44,466 nt of DNA from Leptolyngbya sp. BL0902. Its GTDB lineage: Bacteria; Cyanobacteriota; Cyanobacteriia; Phormidesmidales; Phormidesmidaceae. The position numbers and the translations under genes were made by a program. The stretch spans positions 1-44,466 of the forward strand of contig NZ_CP046159.1 of NCBI RefSeq assembly GCF_016403105.1, read 5' to 3'. The notes under the pieces are model-generated. The model was not told the origin of the DNA. It ran no database searches and saw only the letters and a list, made by a program, of their open reading frames with translations. This document shows, in pieces, positions 7,331 to 19,300 of this stretch (its first letter is position 1; each line of letters opens with the position of its first letter).

Positions 7331-10300
7331 GCTCCAATCCACCCCAAACCCTCTCAGGGATTGAAACCCCTTGGACTCCAGCGGGAATTGAGCAGCGCAA
7401 TGGGCGCTCCAATCCACCCCAAACCCTCTCAGGGATTGAAACGATCTCCTGATATTTCTCCACCAGGGTGAAGGCCAGCTCCAATCCACCCCAAACCCTC
7501 TCAGGGATTGAAACCAGTGGTTCATCACGGGCAGCACCACCACGGGCAAGGTAGCTCCAATCCACCCCAAACCCTCTCAGGGATTGAAACGATCCAAGGT
7601 TGATCCTTGGATCAACCTTGGATCGCTCCAATCCACCCCAAACCCTCTCAGGGATTGAAACGAGGCGAAATCGACCGCACGGGGGGCGGTGACACCGCTC
7701 CAATCCACCCCAAACCCTCTCAGGGATTGAAACCCGCGTCACCCGTGGCATCACCACGGCGCGTTCCTCGCTCCAATCCACCCCAAACCCTCTCAGGGAT
7801 TGAAACGTCGTGTGGCCTTAGAAGATAGCTTGTATATCTGCGGCTCCAATCCACCCCAAACCCTCTCAGGGATTGAAACTACCCACTTGCACAGTGAAGG
7901 AGCGGTGCAGCGGTCTGCTCCAATCCACCCCAAACCCTCTCAGGGATTGAAACGCAACTTTTCCGAGGATGGCCCCGACGGTTTTTGCCGGCTCCAATCC
8001 ACCCCAAACCCTCTCAGGGATTGAAACCGAGACAATCCTAATTCGGCATCCATGCCTGAATCGCTCCAATCCACCCCAAACCCTCTCAGGGATTGAAACT
8101 AGATGGATGATGAACGGATTGCCCCCCAGCAGCAGCTCCAATCCACCCCAAACCCTCTCAGGGATTGAAACGGGACAGTCCGCTAGGGGACAGGGATTTT
8201 CTAGGCAGCTCCAATCCACCCCAAACCCTCTCAGGGATTGAAACACCTGGTGTTCTACCGTCAACGCCTGAGCCACCTGGCTCCAATCCACCCCAAACCC
8301 TCTCAGGGATTGAAACCTGGCGGGGTGACTGTGGAGCGGGAAAGCTGATGAAGCTCCAATCCACCCCAAACCCTCTCAGGGATTGAAACCCCGGTGGGTT
8401 CATCCGTCCAAGGATTGAGGGCCGCTCCAATCCACCCCAAACCCTCTCAGGGATTGAAACAATGACGACGGGTTGGCATCGCTTGACCGATTGGTGCTCC
8501 AATCCACCCCAAACCCTCTCAGGGATTGAAACATTTTAGACCCCCATGCCGACGACAACCTAGAAAGCTCCAATCCACCCCAAACCCTCTCAGGGATTGA
8601 AACACCGCTGGGCAAGTGGTCGCCCTGGTGAGCCCCAGCTCCAATCCACCCCAAACCCTCTCAGGGATTGAAACAAGACCTCAATATGCGCCACGAGAAG
8701 CCGCGCATGCTCCAATCCACCCCAAACCCTCTCAGGGATTGAAACCCCTGTTTGATGATGCAGGGAATCATGGAAAGCTTGCTCCAATCCACCCCAAACC
8801 CTCTCAGGGATTGAAACGTTCCCGTATGATCGGAGCATGGTGGCACGGGTGGCTCCAATCCACCCCAAACCCTCTCAGGGATTGAAACTTGACGGTGGTA
8901 CGCTTTACCCAACGCACAAAAAAGCTCCAATCCACCCCAAACCCTCTCAGGGATTGAAACATAGTACCAGCTCCCTCCGTGGCCTTAAATTGTGGCTCCA
9001 ATCCACCCCAAACCCTCTCAGGGATTGAAACGCAACGCCACCGGGCTTTCCTGGCAGCGGTGAACGAGCTCCAATCCACCCCAAACCCTCTCAGGGATTG
9101 AAACGAGACTAGCCCATCGGCTAAGAGTGGATGCTGCATAGCTCCAATCCACCCCAAACCCTCTCAGGGATTGAAACTCTTCGGTGCAGTTCAGCAGGTG
9201 GCGGATCACCTGGCTCCAATCCACCCCAAACCCTCTCAGGGATTGAAACCAATAGCGCGACCGCGAAGCAGACCCTCTACCACTACGCTCCAATCCACCC
9301 CAAACCCTCTCAGGGATTGAAACATCGAGCTTTCTATGCCCACGCTTGAAAACGAAGCTCCAATCCACCCCAAACCCTCTCAGGGATTGAAACGGAACTG
9401 ACCTTTAGACGAACGCATATCAACGATGGCTCCAATCCACCCCAAACCCTCTCAGGGATTGAAACCACCCCTATCCCCTGGATTCATGGACTGTGGGTTA
9501 GCTCCAATCCACCCCAAACCCTCTCAGGGATTGAAACGCCCAATTGGCTACTAAGATTCTCTGGATTGTTGCTCCAATCCACCCCAAACCCTCTCAGGGA
9601 TTGAAACTGTGAAGGATATAATCAACGCTTATCAGAATCTATGCTCCAATCCACCCCAAACCCTCTCAGGGATTGAAACGATTAAGGCGGTGGAACGATT
9701 CGACCTGGCCACGGCTCCAATCCACCCCAAACCCTCTCAGGGATTGAAACATCCCCGCCAACTTGGTTAAAATCCTGCCTGCCCCGCTCCAATCCACCCC
9801 AAACCCTCTCAGGGATTGAAACTAAACGCAAAAACTAACCCCCAGCGGTTGCCGGGGCTCCAATCCACCCCAAACCCTCTCAGGGATTGAAACTCGAAAA
9901 AACCACTCCCCTGCTGGGCCGACTGAACGCTCCAATCCACCCCAAACCCTCTCAGGGATTGAAACATCCAATCAATCCCCATCGCCTTGGAAGCTTCAGA
10001 GCTCCAATCCACCCCAAACCCTCTCAGGGATTGAAACCTAGGGCGTCCTCCCCTGGGTTGGCGTCTAGGGGGCTCCAATCCACCCCAAACCCTCTCAGGG
10101 ATTGAAACTGGGGTGATGGCCTGCTATGGACTGCGGAACCATGGCTCCAATCCACCCCAAACCCTCTCAGGGATTGAAACATCACGCTCTGTTAAGAACG
10201 CCAGACAGCCCGGAGCGCTCCAATCCACCCCAAACCCTCTCAGGGATTGAAACCCGGGAAGCGGCCCGTGCCGCTGCCGCCCTGGACGCTCCAATCCACC

Positions 10301-13300
10301 CCAAACCCTCTCAGGGATTGAAACTAAGCCCTACCATGCCGTGTTTGATAGGTTTGGCGCTCCAATCCACCCCAAACCCTCTCAGGGATTGAAACAGCAG
10401 TGTTGAACAAAGCGGAATAATACTCAAGTTCGCTCCAATCCACCCCAAACCCTCTCAGGGATTGAAACGGTTCCTATCTTCCCAGCAGCAACCCATTGAG
10501 ACGGCTCCAATCCACCCCAAACCCTCTCAGGGATTGAAACTTTCTCCGAACTTGTCATGATTAACCCACATCCCAAGCTCCAATCCACCCCAAACCCTCT
10601 CAGGGATTGAAACCAGTTCTTGAACCTCCGGCATACGGGAGTTCGGGTGCTCCAATCCACCCCAAACCCTCTCAGGGATTGAAACAGCAGGCAGTGCGGC
10701 ATCCCTGATCATTTCTCCAAGCTCCAATCCACCCCAAACCCTCTCAGGGATTGAAACGTAAGCGGCCTGGGTGAGTCTGTCAAACTCGGCCCAGGCTCCA
10801 ATCCACCCCAAACCCTCTCAGGGATTGAAACAGCAGGTAGGCCCAGAGCAGCTTTTGAGAACGGGGCTCCAATCCACCCCAAACCCTCTCAGGGATTGAA
10901 ACAGAGCCACGCCCAATGGATAGATCGCCCAAAAAATGGCTCCAATCCACCCCAAACCCTCTCAGGGATTGAAACTACGAGCTGCCACCGGACGATGAGA
11001 TCGAGGTGTGGCTCCAATCCACCCCAAACCCTCTCAGGGATTGAAACCCATTGGGGGAGCTGGCAAGTGGAAGCAATACGGCTGCTCCAATCCACCCCAA
11101 ACCCTCTCAGGGATTGAAACCAGGCATACTTGATCGGCCCGTTGGCGGTGCCCTTGCTCCAATCCACCCCAAACCCTCTCAGGGATTGAAACAAATCAGC
11201 CATGGCTATATCCTCGCTAGGGGTTGCGCTCCAATCCACCCCAAACCCTCTCAGGGATTGAAACATGGTCAGACCCAAGGAAAAACACGGGAAATATGGG
11301 GCTCCAATCCACCCCAAACCCTCTCAGGGATTGAAACAATACCTTTCTTTGCCGCCGAATCGACCAGATAGCGCTCCAATCCACCCCAAACCCTCTCAGG
11401 GATTGAAACAGCCGTTGCCAGAGGAAAAGGGGAGTAAGTGGGAGCTCCAATCCACCCCAAACCCTCTCAGGGATTGAAACACCTACATTGTGCGACTACC
11501 AGGAACCCCCGGAAGGGCTCCAATCCACCCCAAACCCTCTCAGGGATTGAAACGCTGATCACGCTTCCCTCTGGAGTAGAGAATACCCGCTCCAATCCAC
11601 CCCAAACCCTCTCAGGGATTGAAACACCATCGGCGCTGTGATTAGCTAGTCTCGATTTGGCTCCAATCCACCCCAAACCCTCTCAGGGATTGAAACATAT
11701 TCTCGCCTATGACCAGACCGATCATGTATCCAGCGGGCTCCAATCCACCCCAAACCCTCTCAGGGATTGAAACCCAGGCGGGGTATCGGTGGACGTGCCG
11801 TACCGGATGCTCCAATCCACCCCAAACCCTCTCAGGGATTGAAACCAGTAGTCGCAACTCAATGGCCTTGCGGGCGTCGTTGCTCCAATCCACCCCAAAC
11901 CCTCTCAGGGATTGAAACTGTTCATAGCGGTGCGGTGGACGGTAAGCCCCCAGCGCTCCAATCCACCCCAAACCCTCTCAGGGATTGAAACAGAAGATTG
12001 CTAATGCCATCAAACCAGTGCTTACGAGCTCCAATCCACCCCAAACCCTCTCAGGGATTGAAACGAGTAATCAGCTTACAGGGTGCAACGCTACACAATA
12101 GCTCCAATCCACCCCAAACCCTCTCAGGGATTGAAACAACCTCAAGTAGGTTGCAAATGAGCTTATGTGGTGGGCTCCAATCCACCCCAAACCCTCTCAG
12201 GGATTGAAACATTGGCCTAGTAGCGCTGGGGACGGCTTACCGTCGGCTCCAATCCACCCCAAACCCTCTCAGGGATTGAAACAATACTGACAGGCTATAT
12301 TGAGTACATACCCGGCGCTCCAATCCACCCCAAACCCTCTCAGGGATTGAAACAGATTGGGGCGCGGGGCATTTCAGCAGCTCCCACAGGCTCCAATCCA
12401 CCCCAAACCCTCTCAGGGATTGAAACTCACGCATCTCAAAGCTGCTGGTATCCACGGTGGCTCCAATCCACCCCAAACCCTCTCAGGGATTGAAACAGAA
12501 TCCCGTGCGTCTCAGCAACGGCTTTTGGAACGCTCCAATCCACCCCAAACCCTCTCAGGGATTGAAACCATCAACTGCAATATAACCTTCAGGCAACTTA
12601 CCGCTCCAATCCACCCCAAACCCTCTCAGGGATTGAAACATCGGCGGTGATTCGCCCAGCGCCACGGTCGGTTAGGCTCCAATCCACCCCAAACCCTCTC
12701 AGGGATTGAAACGCGGTGATGGTAGGGCGTGGGCATGGGGCAAATTCAGCTCCAATCCACCCCAAACCCTCTCAGGGATTGAAACTTTGAACTGAGCCTT
12801 GCTGATTTTGGTATAGAGAGCTCCAATCCACCCCAAACCCTCTCAGGGATTGAAACCCCAAATCGCTTGATTCCAACCTGATCCATACTCGCTCCAATCC
12901 ACCCCAAACCCTCTCAGGGATTGAAACGGTATCGCTAACCGTATGGTTGAAAATGAATCGACGCTCCAATCCACCCCAAACCCTCTCAGGGATTGAAACA
13001 AACTGCATCCCTTCCTGCACGCCCCCAACGCCCAGGCTCCAATCCACCCCAAACCCTCTCAGGGATTGAAACAACGAGGGCAAACCCCTCGAAGGTGCGA
13101 CCCCCATGCTCCAATCCACCCCAAACCCTCTCAGGGATTGAAACAGGAGGACACATGGGTTTAAGCTGTAGCGATTGCAGCAGCTCCAATCCACCCCAAA
13201 CCCTCTCAGGGATTGAAACTTGTGTTCCCCTGCCAAAGCCGATACCATCGGTGAGCTCCAATCCACCCCAAACCCTCTCAGGGATTGAAACGCAAGGAGA

Positions 13301-13800
13301 GCATCTCATTCTTCGATTTGCAAACGCTCCAATCCACCCCAAACCCTCTCAGGGATTGAAACATGGGGTGGCCTCCTGTGATTCGTCGCACAGCACCAGC
13401 TCCAATCCACCCCAAACCCTCTCAGGGATTGAAACAGCGCAACCTTCACGACAAAGCCCCCGTTCGGGTCGCTCCAATCCACCCCAAACCCTCTCAGGGA
13501 TTGAAACTTGGGATGGAGCATGAGTGCTGAGCGACTGTGTGGCTCCAATCCACCCCAAACCCTCTCAGGGATTGAAACTGTTACGGGCTTGCAGCCATGC
13601 CGCGATCAGCGAAAGCTCCAATCCACCCCAAACCCTCTCAGGGATTGAAACGCTGCCATCGTAAGTAGAACGACTGCTAAGAGGGAGCTCCAATCCACCC
13701 CAAACCCTCTCAGGGATTGAAACATGGCACTAACATGGAATTACTGGAGAACGAACAAAGGCTCCAATCCACCCCAAACCCTCTCAGGGATTGACGAAAC
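7331..13800 (+). CRISPR. CRISPR array, 90 repeats and 89 spacers (type I-D)
   Basis: A 37-base repeat that begins GCTCCAATCC and ends GGGATTGAAAC recurs every 70-77 bases. I located 90 copies by eye, the first at 7331 and the last at 13761. Spacers are 33-40 bases, mostly 34-36. All repeats looked identical except the last, where three bases are inserted (TTGACGAAAC). That marks the old, leader-distal end. The inner CCCTCTCAGGG can form a short hairpin for Cas6, and ATTGAAAC is a typical 8-base crRNA handle. The array directly follows cas2. No duplicated spacer was noticed, though I could not compare all pairs. The many proline-rich or SIPERVWGGLE-type open frames here are artefacts of the repeat. 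Confidence 0.99.
7591..7624. repeat. Spacer that is a perfect inverted repeat
   Basis: The fourth spacer (34 bases) consists of the arm GATCCAAGGTTGATCC, two T, and the exact reverse complement of that arm. A 16-bp stem with a 2-base centre would make its crRNA fold on itself. It is flanked by normal repeats and is near the leader, so it was acquired relatively recently. Confidence 0.95.
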
Positions 13801-13971
13801 AGCCGATAGCTCCAAATTAGCCCCGCACTCACCGACCCTGCCGCTTGGGTGAGCCTGGGCCAGGTCTTGAGTAGGGGCAAGGGATTATTTGAATTTTGGC
13901 CTAAAATCGCAGCTTTGCCAGCTTAGAGCCAGGTATAAGCTTTTATAAGGAAGGTAGTGTGAGATGAAAAT

Positions 13972-14006
13972 GAACTAGAGGCACGCTTTTAGGGTGCCTC
14001 TAGTTC
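13972..14006 (+). promoter_or_regulatory. Strong hairpin upstream of the ATPase gene
   Basis: GAACTAGAGGCAC (13972-13984) and its exact complement (13994-14006) form a 13-bp stem with a 9-base loop. No T-run follows on the plus strand. It could end array transcription or act as an operator or leader element for the gene at 14040. The rest of 13801-14039 holds no gene and no promoter that I trust; TATAAG and TTATAA boxes occur at about 13933 and 13941. Confidence 0.6.
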
Positions 14007-14039
14007 GACTTAGGAAACGACTCGTGAGCTGAATATCCC

Positions 14040-16274
14040 ATGACGTTGAATCGCCAACGACTCCTGCGCTACGCAGAATATGCTGCCGTTTCGGCCTCTG
14101 TTGCAGGGGCGATTGCAGCCGTGGCCACCCGCCAACTGGTCTACGGCGTTGCGCCTCTCTCGGTTGCTGCTGCTCTAAACCTGGCTAACCGCCGTCAGTG
14201 GGAGCAGCAGATTGAGCAACGTCTGACCCAGACCACCACCCAGATTAGTCAAAGCTTCGATGCTCTGGTTCAACAAAATCGGCAGTTGGATCAACGCCTG
14301 CAGGCGATACCCGATATCTCCATCGAAAACTTTGCCCAGGTCAGCGACCTACAGACCCTCAGGGAAGACAGTTCTCGGCTATTTCAGCAACTTTCGGATG
14401 ACCTCCAAAACCTGCGACAAAATCTGGCTCAGCAGGAAAGAGGGATAGACCGTTCCGAACTGAATGCGATCACGGCTGATCTCCAGCAATTGAGGGTGAC
14501 CCTAGCGGCCCTGGAATCCCTGAATGTTGACGAGCGACTTCAGCAACTTTCGGATGACCTCCAAAACCTGACTCGACAGGAAAGGGGAATCGACCGTTCC
14601 GACCTGAATGCGATCACCGCTGATCTCCAGCGACTGAAGGCGAACCTAGCGGCCCTGGAATCTCTGAATGTTGACGAGCGACTTCAGAGACTAGATCGAC
14701 AAGTCGTTGAAGAACGGACAGGTGTAGAGGAATCCATCGCGCTTTTCAGGACTGACTTCGATCAGCTTCGCAATGACCTTCACCAAGTCCAATCTGACCT
14801 GGTAGGTTTGCAAGATTTAGTTGGGGAATTTCTTTCTACAACAGCTTTTCCTCAACCTGATGCTGGATTTCAGTGGCAACCTCCTCAACTTCCCTACACT
14901 GACGATTTCACCCTTGAAATCAACCTGGGAATTGACTTTGGTACCGGCTTTACAAAGGTCTGTTTTCGCGATTTAGCCAGCAATCGATCTGAGATTGTTA
15001 CCTTTTCAGACACAGATAAGAGTGAGCTACAACAAGCCCTGTTGCCTACGAAGATAGCCATCCTGGAAGATGGAAAACTACTGACGGGGCTGACAGCTGC
15101 TGAATGGGATTCTAACCCTAAACCCGTCCAGAAAATGCTGGAATTTCTCAAAATGCGGTTGGCTCATCTGGATCTGCCCGAAGAAGAAAACTGGCGGTTA
15201 GAGCAAATTCCAGAATTAGATAATCCTGACACAGTAGAGTACCTCTGCGCCTACTATCTGAGTCGCGTCATTACCCGTGCTCAACACTGGATTCAACACC
15301 ATCGATCGGACTTATTTATCCATCAGGTTACTCGATGGAGTTTGAACATTGGCGTTCCGGTGGAGTATTGCGAATCGCCTGCGCTGGAACGATTTCGTCG
15401 AGTTCTTTCCCTGGCGTGGCTGATCGCCAATACCCCATCTGCTCAGGATCCTCTGACCCTGAATGCCTTAAATGATTTAGGCACCTATCTACGTCATTGG
15501 ATGCAGGACAAGTTACAGGGCGACCTGGACTGTTTTACCACCCCCGAAATTTCGGCGGCCGTTTGGTCATTCCTCAGTTCACGACAGGCGGTAGAAAAGG
15601 TCTATACCTTCTTTGATTTTGGCGATGGTACCCTCGATGGCACGGCCTTTCGATTCTGGCGAGAGGGTGAGGGTGATCTGAAAGTAGACTTTTATGCTGG
15701 CCGGGTTCAGCCTTTGGGGGTAACGGCCTTTACCCAACAAACGGCTCAAGAAATCCAGGCTTCCCCAGAGACCATTCGTCAAGCCCTCTTGGCATGGGAG
15801 TTGACGCCAAACCACGATCTCCACACCACTCTGCAAACTTGTCAAACCCGGCATCGGGTACAGAAACTGGTTGCATCTGTCGTCATGGATGGTAAGAAAA
15901 AGCATCAAGGCAACCGAGGTTACCTGATCGCTAGGAACGAGCTAGGCAAACAACTCGATGTGTTTGTTGGCGGTGGTGGTGGCCACAATGCGTTTCTCCA
16001 AAATACAGTCCAAGACACCCACGCTGCTTTCAAGCATGACAGTGCCGGGATTCCTCCCTATCGCATCAAGCAAATCCCTGTTCCCAGCGATCTCACGACC
16101 AATGGCCTAGCACCTGAAGAATTTCATCGCTTTGCAGTTGCCTACGGACTCTGTATCCCAGCGTGGGAAGGACCTGAAATTCGGCTTCCTAGGCAGGTGG
16201 AGTGGAATGCAAAGCCCCCATCCACCGAAGACAGTCCCATTCCCCGCTATGAAGACACCCGTGACATGATGTAG
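14040..16274 (+). CDS. Membrane-anchored coiled-coil protein with Hsp70/actin-like ATPase domain
   Basis: This 744-residue protein has three parts. Residues 12-50 form two closely spaced hydrophobic segments, a likely membrane hairpin. Residues about 51-270 are a heptad-rich coiled coil with an internal duplication. From about 290 to the end there is an actin/Hsp70-type ATPase: phosphate-1 motif DFGTGFTK at 299-306, a phosphate-2-like DFGDGTLDGTAF near 527, and a glycine-rich adenosine motif FVGGGGGHNAF near 641. It does not look like DnaK: there is no recognisable substrate-binding domain and the N-terminal half is replaced by the anchor and rod. It precedes a SNF2-type helicase by 98 bases on the same strand and follows the CRISPR array. 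I infer a membrane-tethered sensor or switch in a two-gene defence unit; no named system is assigned. Confidence 0.75.
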   Translation: MTLNRQRLLRYAEYAAVSASVAGAIAAVATRQLVYGVAPLSVAAALNLANRRQWEQQIEQRLTQTTTQISQSFDALVQQNRQLDQRLQAIPDISIENFAQVSDLQTLREDSSRLFQQLSDDLQNLRQNLAQQERGIDRSELNAITADLQQLRVTLAALESLNVDERLQQLSDDLQNLTRQERGIDRSDLNAITADLQRLKANLAALESLNVDERLQRLDRQVVEERTGVEESIALFRTDFDQLRNDLHQVQSDLVGLQDLVGEFLSTTAFPQPDAGFQWQPPQLPYTDDFTLEINLGIDFGTGFTKVCFRDLASNRSEIVTFSDTDKSELQQALLPTKIAILEDGKLLTGLTAAEWDSNPKPVQKMLEFLKMRLAHLDLPEEENWRLEQIPELDNPDTVEYLCAYYLSRVITRAQHWIQHHRSDLFIHQVTRWSLNIGVPVEYCESPALERFRRVLSLAWLIANTPSAQDPLTLNALNDLGTYLRHWMQDKLQGDLDCFTTPEISAAVWSFLSSRQAVEKVYTFFDFGDGTLDGTAFRFWREGEGDLKVDFYAGRVQPLGVTAFTQQTAQEIQASPETIRQALLAWELTPNHDLHTTLQTCQTRHRVQKLVASVVMDGKKKHQGNRGYLIARNELGKQLDVFVGGGGGHNAFLQNTVQDTHAAFKHDSAGIPPYRIKQIPVPSDLTTNGLAPEEFHRFAVAYGLCIPAWEGPEIRLPRQVEWNAKPPSTEDSPIPRYEDTRDMM
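14385..14684 (+). repeat. Tandem duplication within the coiled-coil region
   Basis: Two near-identical units follow one another. The first (14385-14540, 52 codons) and the second (14541-14684, 48 codons) both begin CAGCAACTTTCGGATGACCT and end with the codons for NVDERL. The second lacks five codons near RQNLAQ. The DNA identity is high, so the duplication is recent; it lengthens the rod in frame. Confidence 0.9.
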
Positions 16275-16372
16275 GCCCGGTTGCAGCCATATTTTCCAGC
16301 CAAAAGGCTTCTAGGCTGCGTTACCGTCCACCTTTGTCAATGATGCCCTGTTAGAACCTACCGCATCTAGCT

Positions 16373-19300
16373 ATGAATGATTGGAATCCAGAGATTCCTG
16401 GCCAAGCCGTCAGAATTCGCTCCAACCCTGGCCAGCGAGGGCTCACCACTGGCAGAGTCCAGAAGGCCGGGACTCGCCTGTTGGTACAGGTGCAGTTTGG
16501 CCCCAACGAAAGAACCTACAAACCCCAAAATCTGCTAGAACTCTGCGGTGAGGATGACGGCATCGAATCTCTGCTGCGGCAGAAGCGGTTTGGGGGGCCT
16601 GACGACCTCCGGCGCATTCTCACCTTTGAGAAGGTCAAAGGCCAGCTCACCAACGTCTTCTACAGCATGGAGGCGAGCAAGACCGACTTCTACGCCCACC
16701 AGTTCAAGCCGGTTCTTAAATTCCTCAACTCCCCGGTGGGTCGGCTGCTGATTGCCGATGAAGTGGGTTTGGGCAAGACCATTGAGGCCATGTACATCTG
16801 GAAAGAACTCCAGGCCAGAGCCGATGCCCGACGGCTGCTCATTGTCTGTCCGGCGATGCTGCGCCAAAAGTGGCAGGATGACCTGCGCCAGCGGTTCAAC
16901 ATCTTCGCCGAAATTGTCGATGCCAAAGATCTGCTGCTGCGGGCCAGAACCTGCCTAGAAACCCAGCAGGCCCAGCCCTTTGCCTGCATCGCTAGCCTCG
17001 AAGGGCTACGTCCAGGCCGGAACTGGGAAGACGAAGCGGTCACAAATCCCCGATCCGAACTGGCCCGATTACTCGATTCTAACCCCGCCACCGATGAATT
17101 CGGCATCTTTGACCTCGCCATCTTTGACGAAGCCCATTACCTCAGGAATGCCAGCACCGCCAGTAACCGCATCGGTCGCCTCATTCGCGATGCCTCTCGC
17201 CATCTGATTCTGCTGACGGCAACTCCGGTGCAGGTTCACAGCAACAACCTCTATCAGCTCTTGAGGCTGATCAGCCCAGAAGACTTCTTCAATGAGCTGA
17301 TTTTTGAAGCCATGCTGGAGGCGAATAGTCCAGTCATTCGAGCGTTGCGATCCCTCTGGACTCATCCCCCCCAGCTAGAGCAGGCCAAAGCCGAGCTGGC
17401 AACGGCTGTTAGGTCTGACTATCTGGCTAGTAATCGCCTTTTGCACACTGTGCGCGACGTGCTGGCAGATGCTGACACCCTCACCGCAGAACAGCGAGTT
17501 GACCTGGGCTATAAGCTCGAAAAGCTTTCATTGCTGGGCCAATACATTAGCCGCAGCCGTAAGCGGGACGTGCTCCCAAATCGCGTTAAGCGTGCCCCCC
17601 AAACCCTGACGGTCAGGTTTTCCCCGCTAGAGAAAGAGATTTACGACCACATCACCGACCAGATCAAACAGCAAACCCAGGGAAAGCGTGGCGTTTCTGT
17701 TTTTAGGCTCATTGCCCGTCAGCGGCAAATGGCCAGCTGCATGGTTGCCGCTCTCGAAGCCTGGAAAGCCGACGGCCTTTTGGACGATCTGATTAACGAA
17801 TCCCTCTGGGAGGATTTTGGCCTGTCATCAGACCTGGACAGTGACACCCATGGCCAAACCTCGCCATCCCTACCGTTTCCTAACCTCCGACAAGTCAACC
17901 TAGCAGACCTGGAACACCAGGACGCTAAATATCGAGAACTGCGGAAATTTCTGCAGCGAGAACTCGCGAAAAATCCCACAGAGAAGTTTGTCATCTTTGC
18001 CTACTTTCGAGGCACCCTCCAATATCTGCAACGGCGTCTAGAATCCGACGGTATTACCACCAGTCTGATCATGGGCGATATGGGCGATGCCAAGTGGGAT
18101 ATCGTCAACCACTTTAGACAGGACAATGGCCCTGCCGTACTTCTATCCTCCGAAGTCGGCAGCGAGGGGATTGACTTACAGCACTGCCGTTTCTTGGTGA
18201 ACTATGACCTGCCTTGGAACCCCATGAAGGTAGAGCAGCGTATCGGTCGTCTAGATCGTTTGGGCCAAAAAGCAGAGCGAATTTCTATCGTGAACTTCAG
18301 TCTAGAAGATACCGTCGAAGAGCGTATCCTAGAGCGATTGTATGAACATATCCAAGTCTTTCAAGAAAGCATCGGAGACCTGGAAAATATCCTAGGTGCC
18401 ATGACCGAAAAACTCCTGATTGAGCTGTTTGATGTCAACCTCACCCCCCAGGAAAAAGAACAGCGAGCTACTGAAACCGTGATGGCGCTCTTGAAAGAGC
18501 GGACCTTGCGGAATGAGTTGGAAACCGAAGCCATTAACATGATGGCCTTCTCAGACCACATCCTCCGTTCGATTATCGATAGTCGCGAACAGGGACGCTG
18601 GCTACAGCCTGAAGAGGTTCATGTCTTTGTCGAGGACTGTTTTTCCCGCTATTATCCCGGTACCGTCATTGCGCCTAGCTCGAAGCACAACCGTTTATAC
18701 GAAATTACCCTCTCGGAGGATGCCAAGATAGACCTCCAGCTTTTCTTTGATCAACATCGCTGTGCGACACCGACAAAGCTGCATACCTCAAGCGCTCCGG
18801 TCACCTGCTTTTTCGACCCCAAAATAGCAGACAGCATGGGCAAGCGTAATGAATTACTGGATGCGACCCATCCCCTCATCCTCTGGATTCGCCACCGCTA
18901 CGAAACTGCTGCCCAAAAACTCCATCCCGTTTCGGCCATTCGCATCCCCCAGCGCACCCTTGGTCTATCGCCTGGGCTATATGTCTATGCCGCCCACCGC
19001 TGGACATTCTCCGGCATCAAAACCGAGAGCCAGCTAGCTTACAAAGTAGCCCGATGCAGCGACGGCGAATTGCTGGCCGATCAGGTGTCAGAATCTGTGC
19101 TGACCATCCTGATGCAGCACGGCAAGCCCAAGGCAAATGCCCAGAACTTCATCGGAGACATGGGCCGTATCCTAGATCTACATCGTGCCTGTGAGGAAGC
19201 CTTGGAAGATGCCTTCGGTGAGGCCTTGGAGGAATTTGAAATCGATAACCAAACCCGTTGCGATGTCCAGGAACGCAGCGCCCGAGCCTTTGCTGAACGC

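Noticed and set aside
7002..7364. A 120-codon frame that overlaps cas2 and enters the first repeat.
   Set aside because: It overlaps cas2 in another frame and covers the leader; no ribosome site or protein features.
7142..13558. Many open frames of 60-176 codons across the array, with repeated SIPERVWGGLE or NPPQTLSGIET motifs.
   Set aside because: They are translations of the CRISPR repeat and spacers on both strands; the repeat happens to have no stops.
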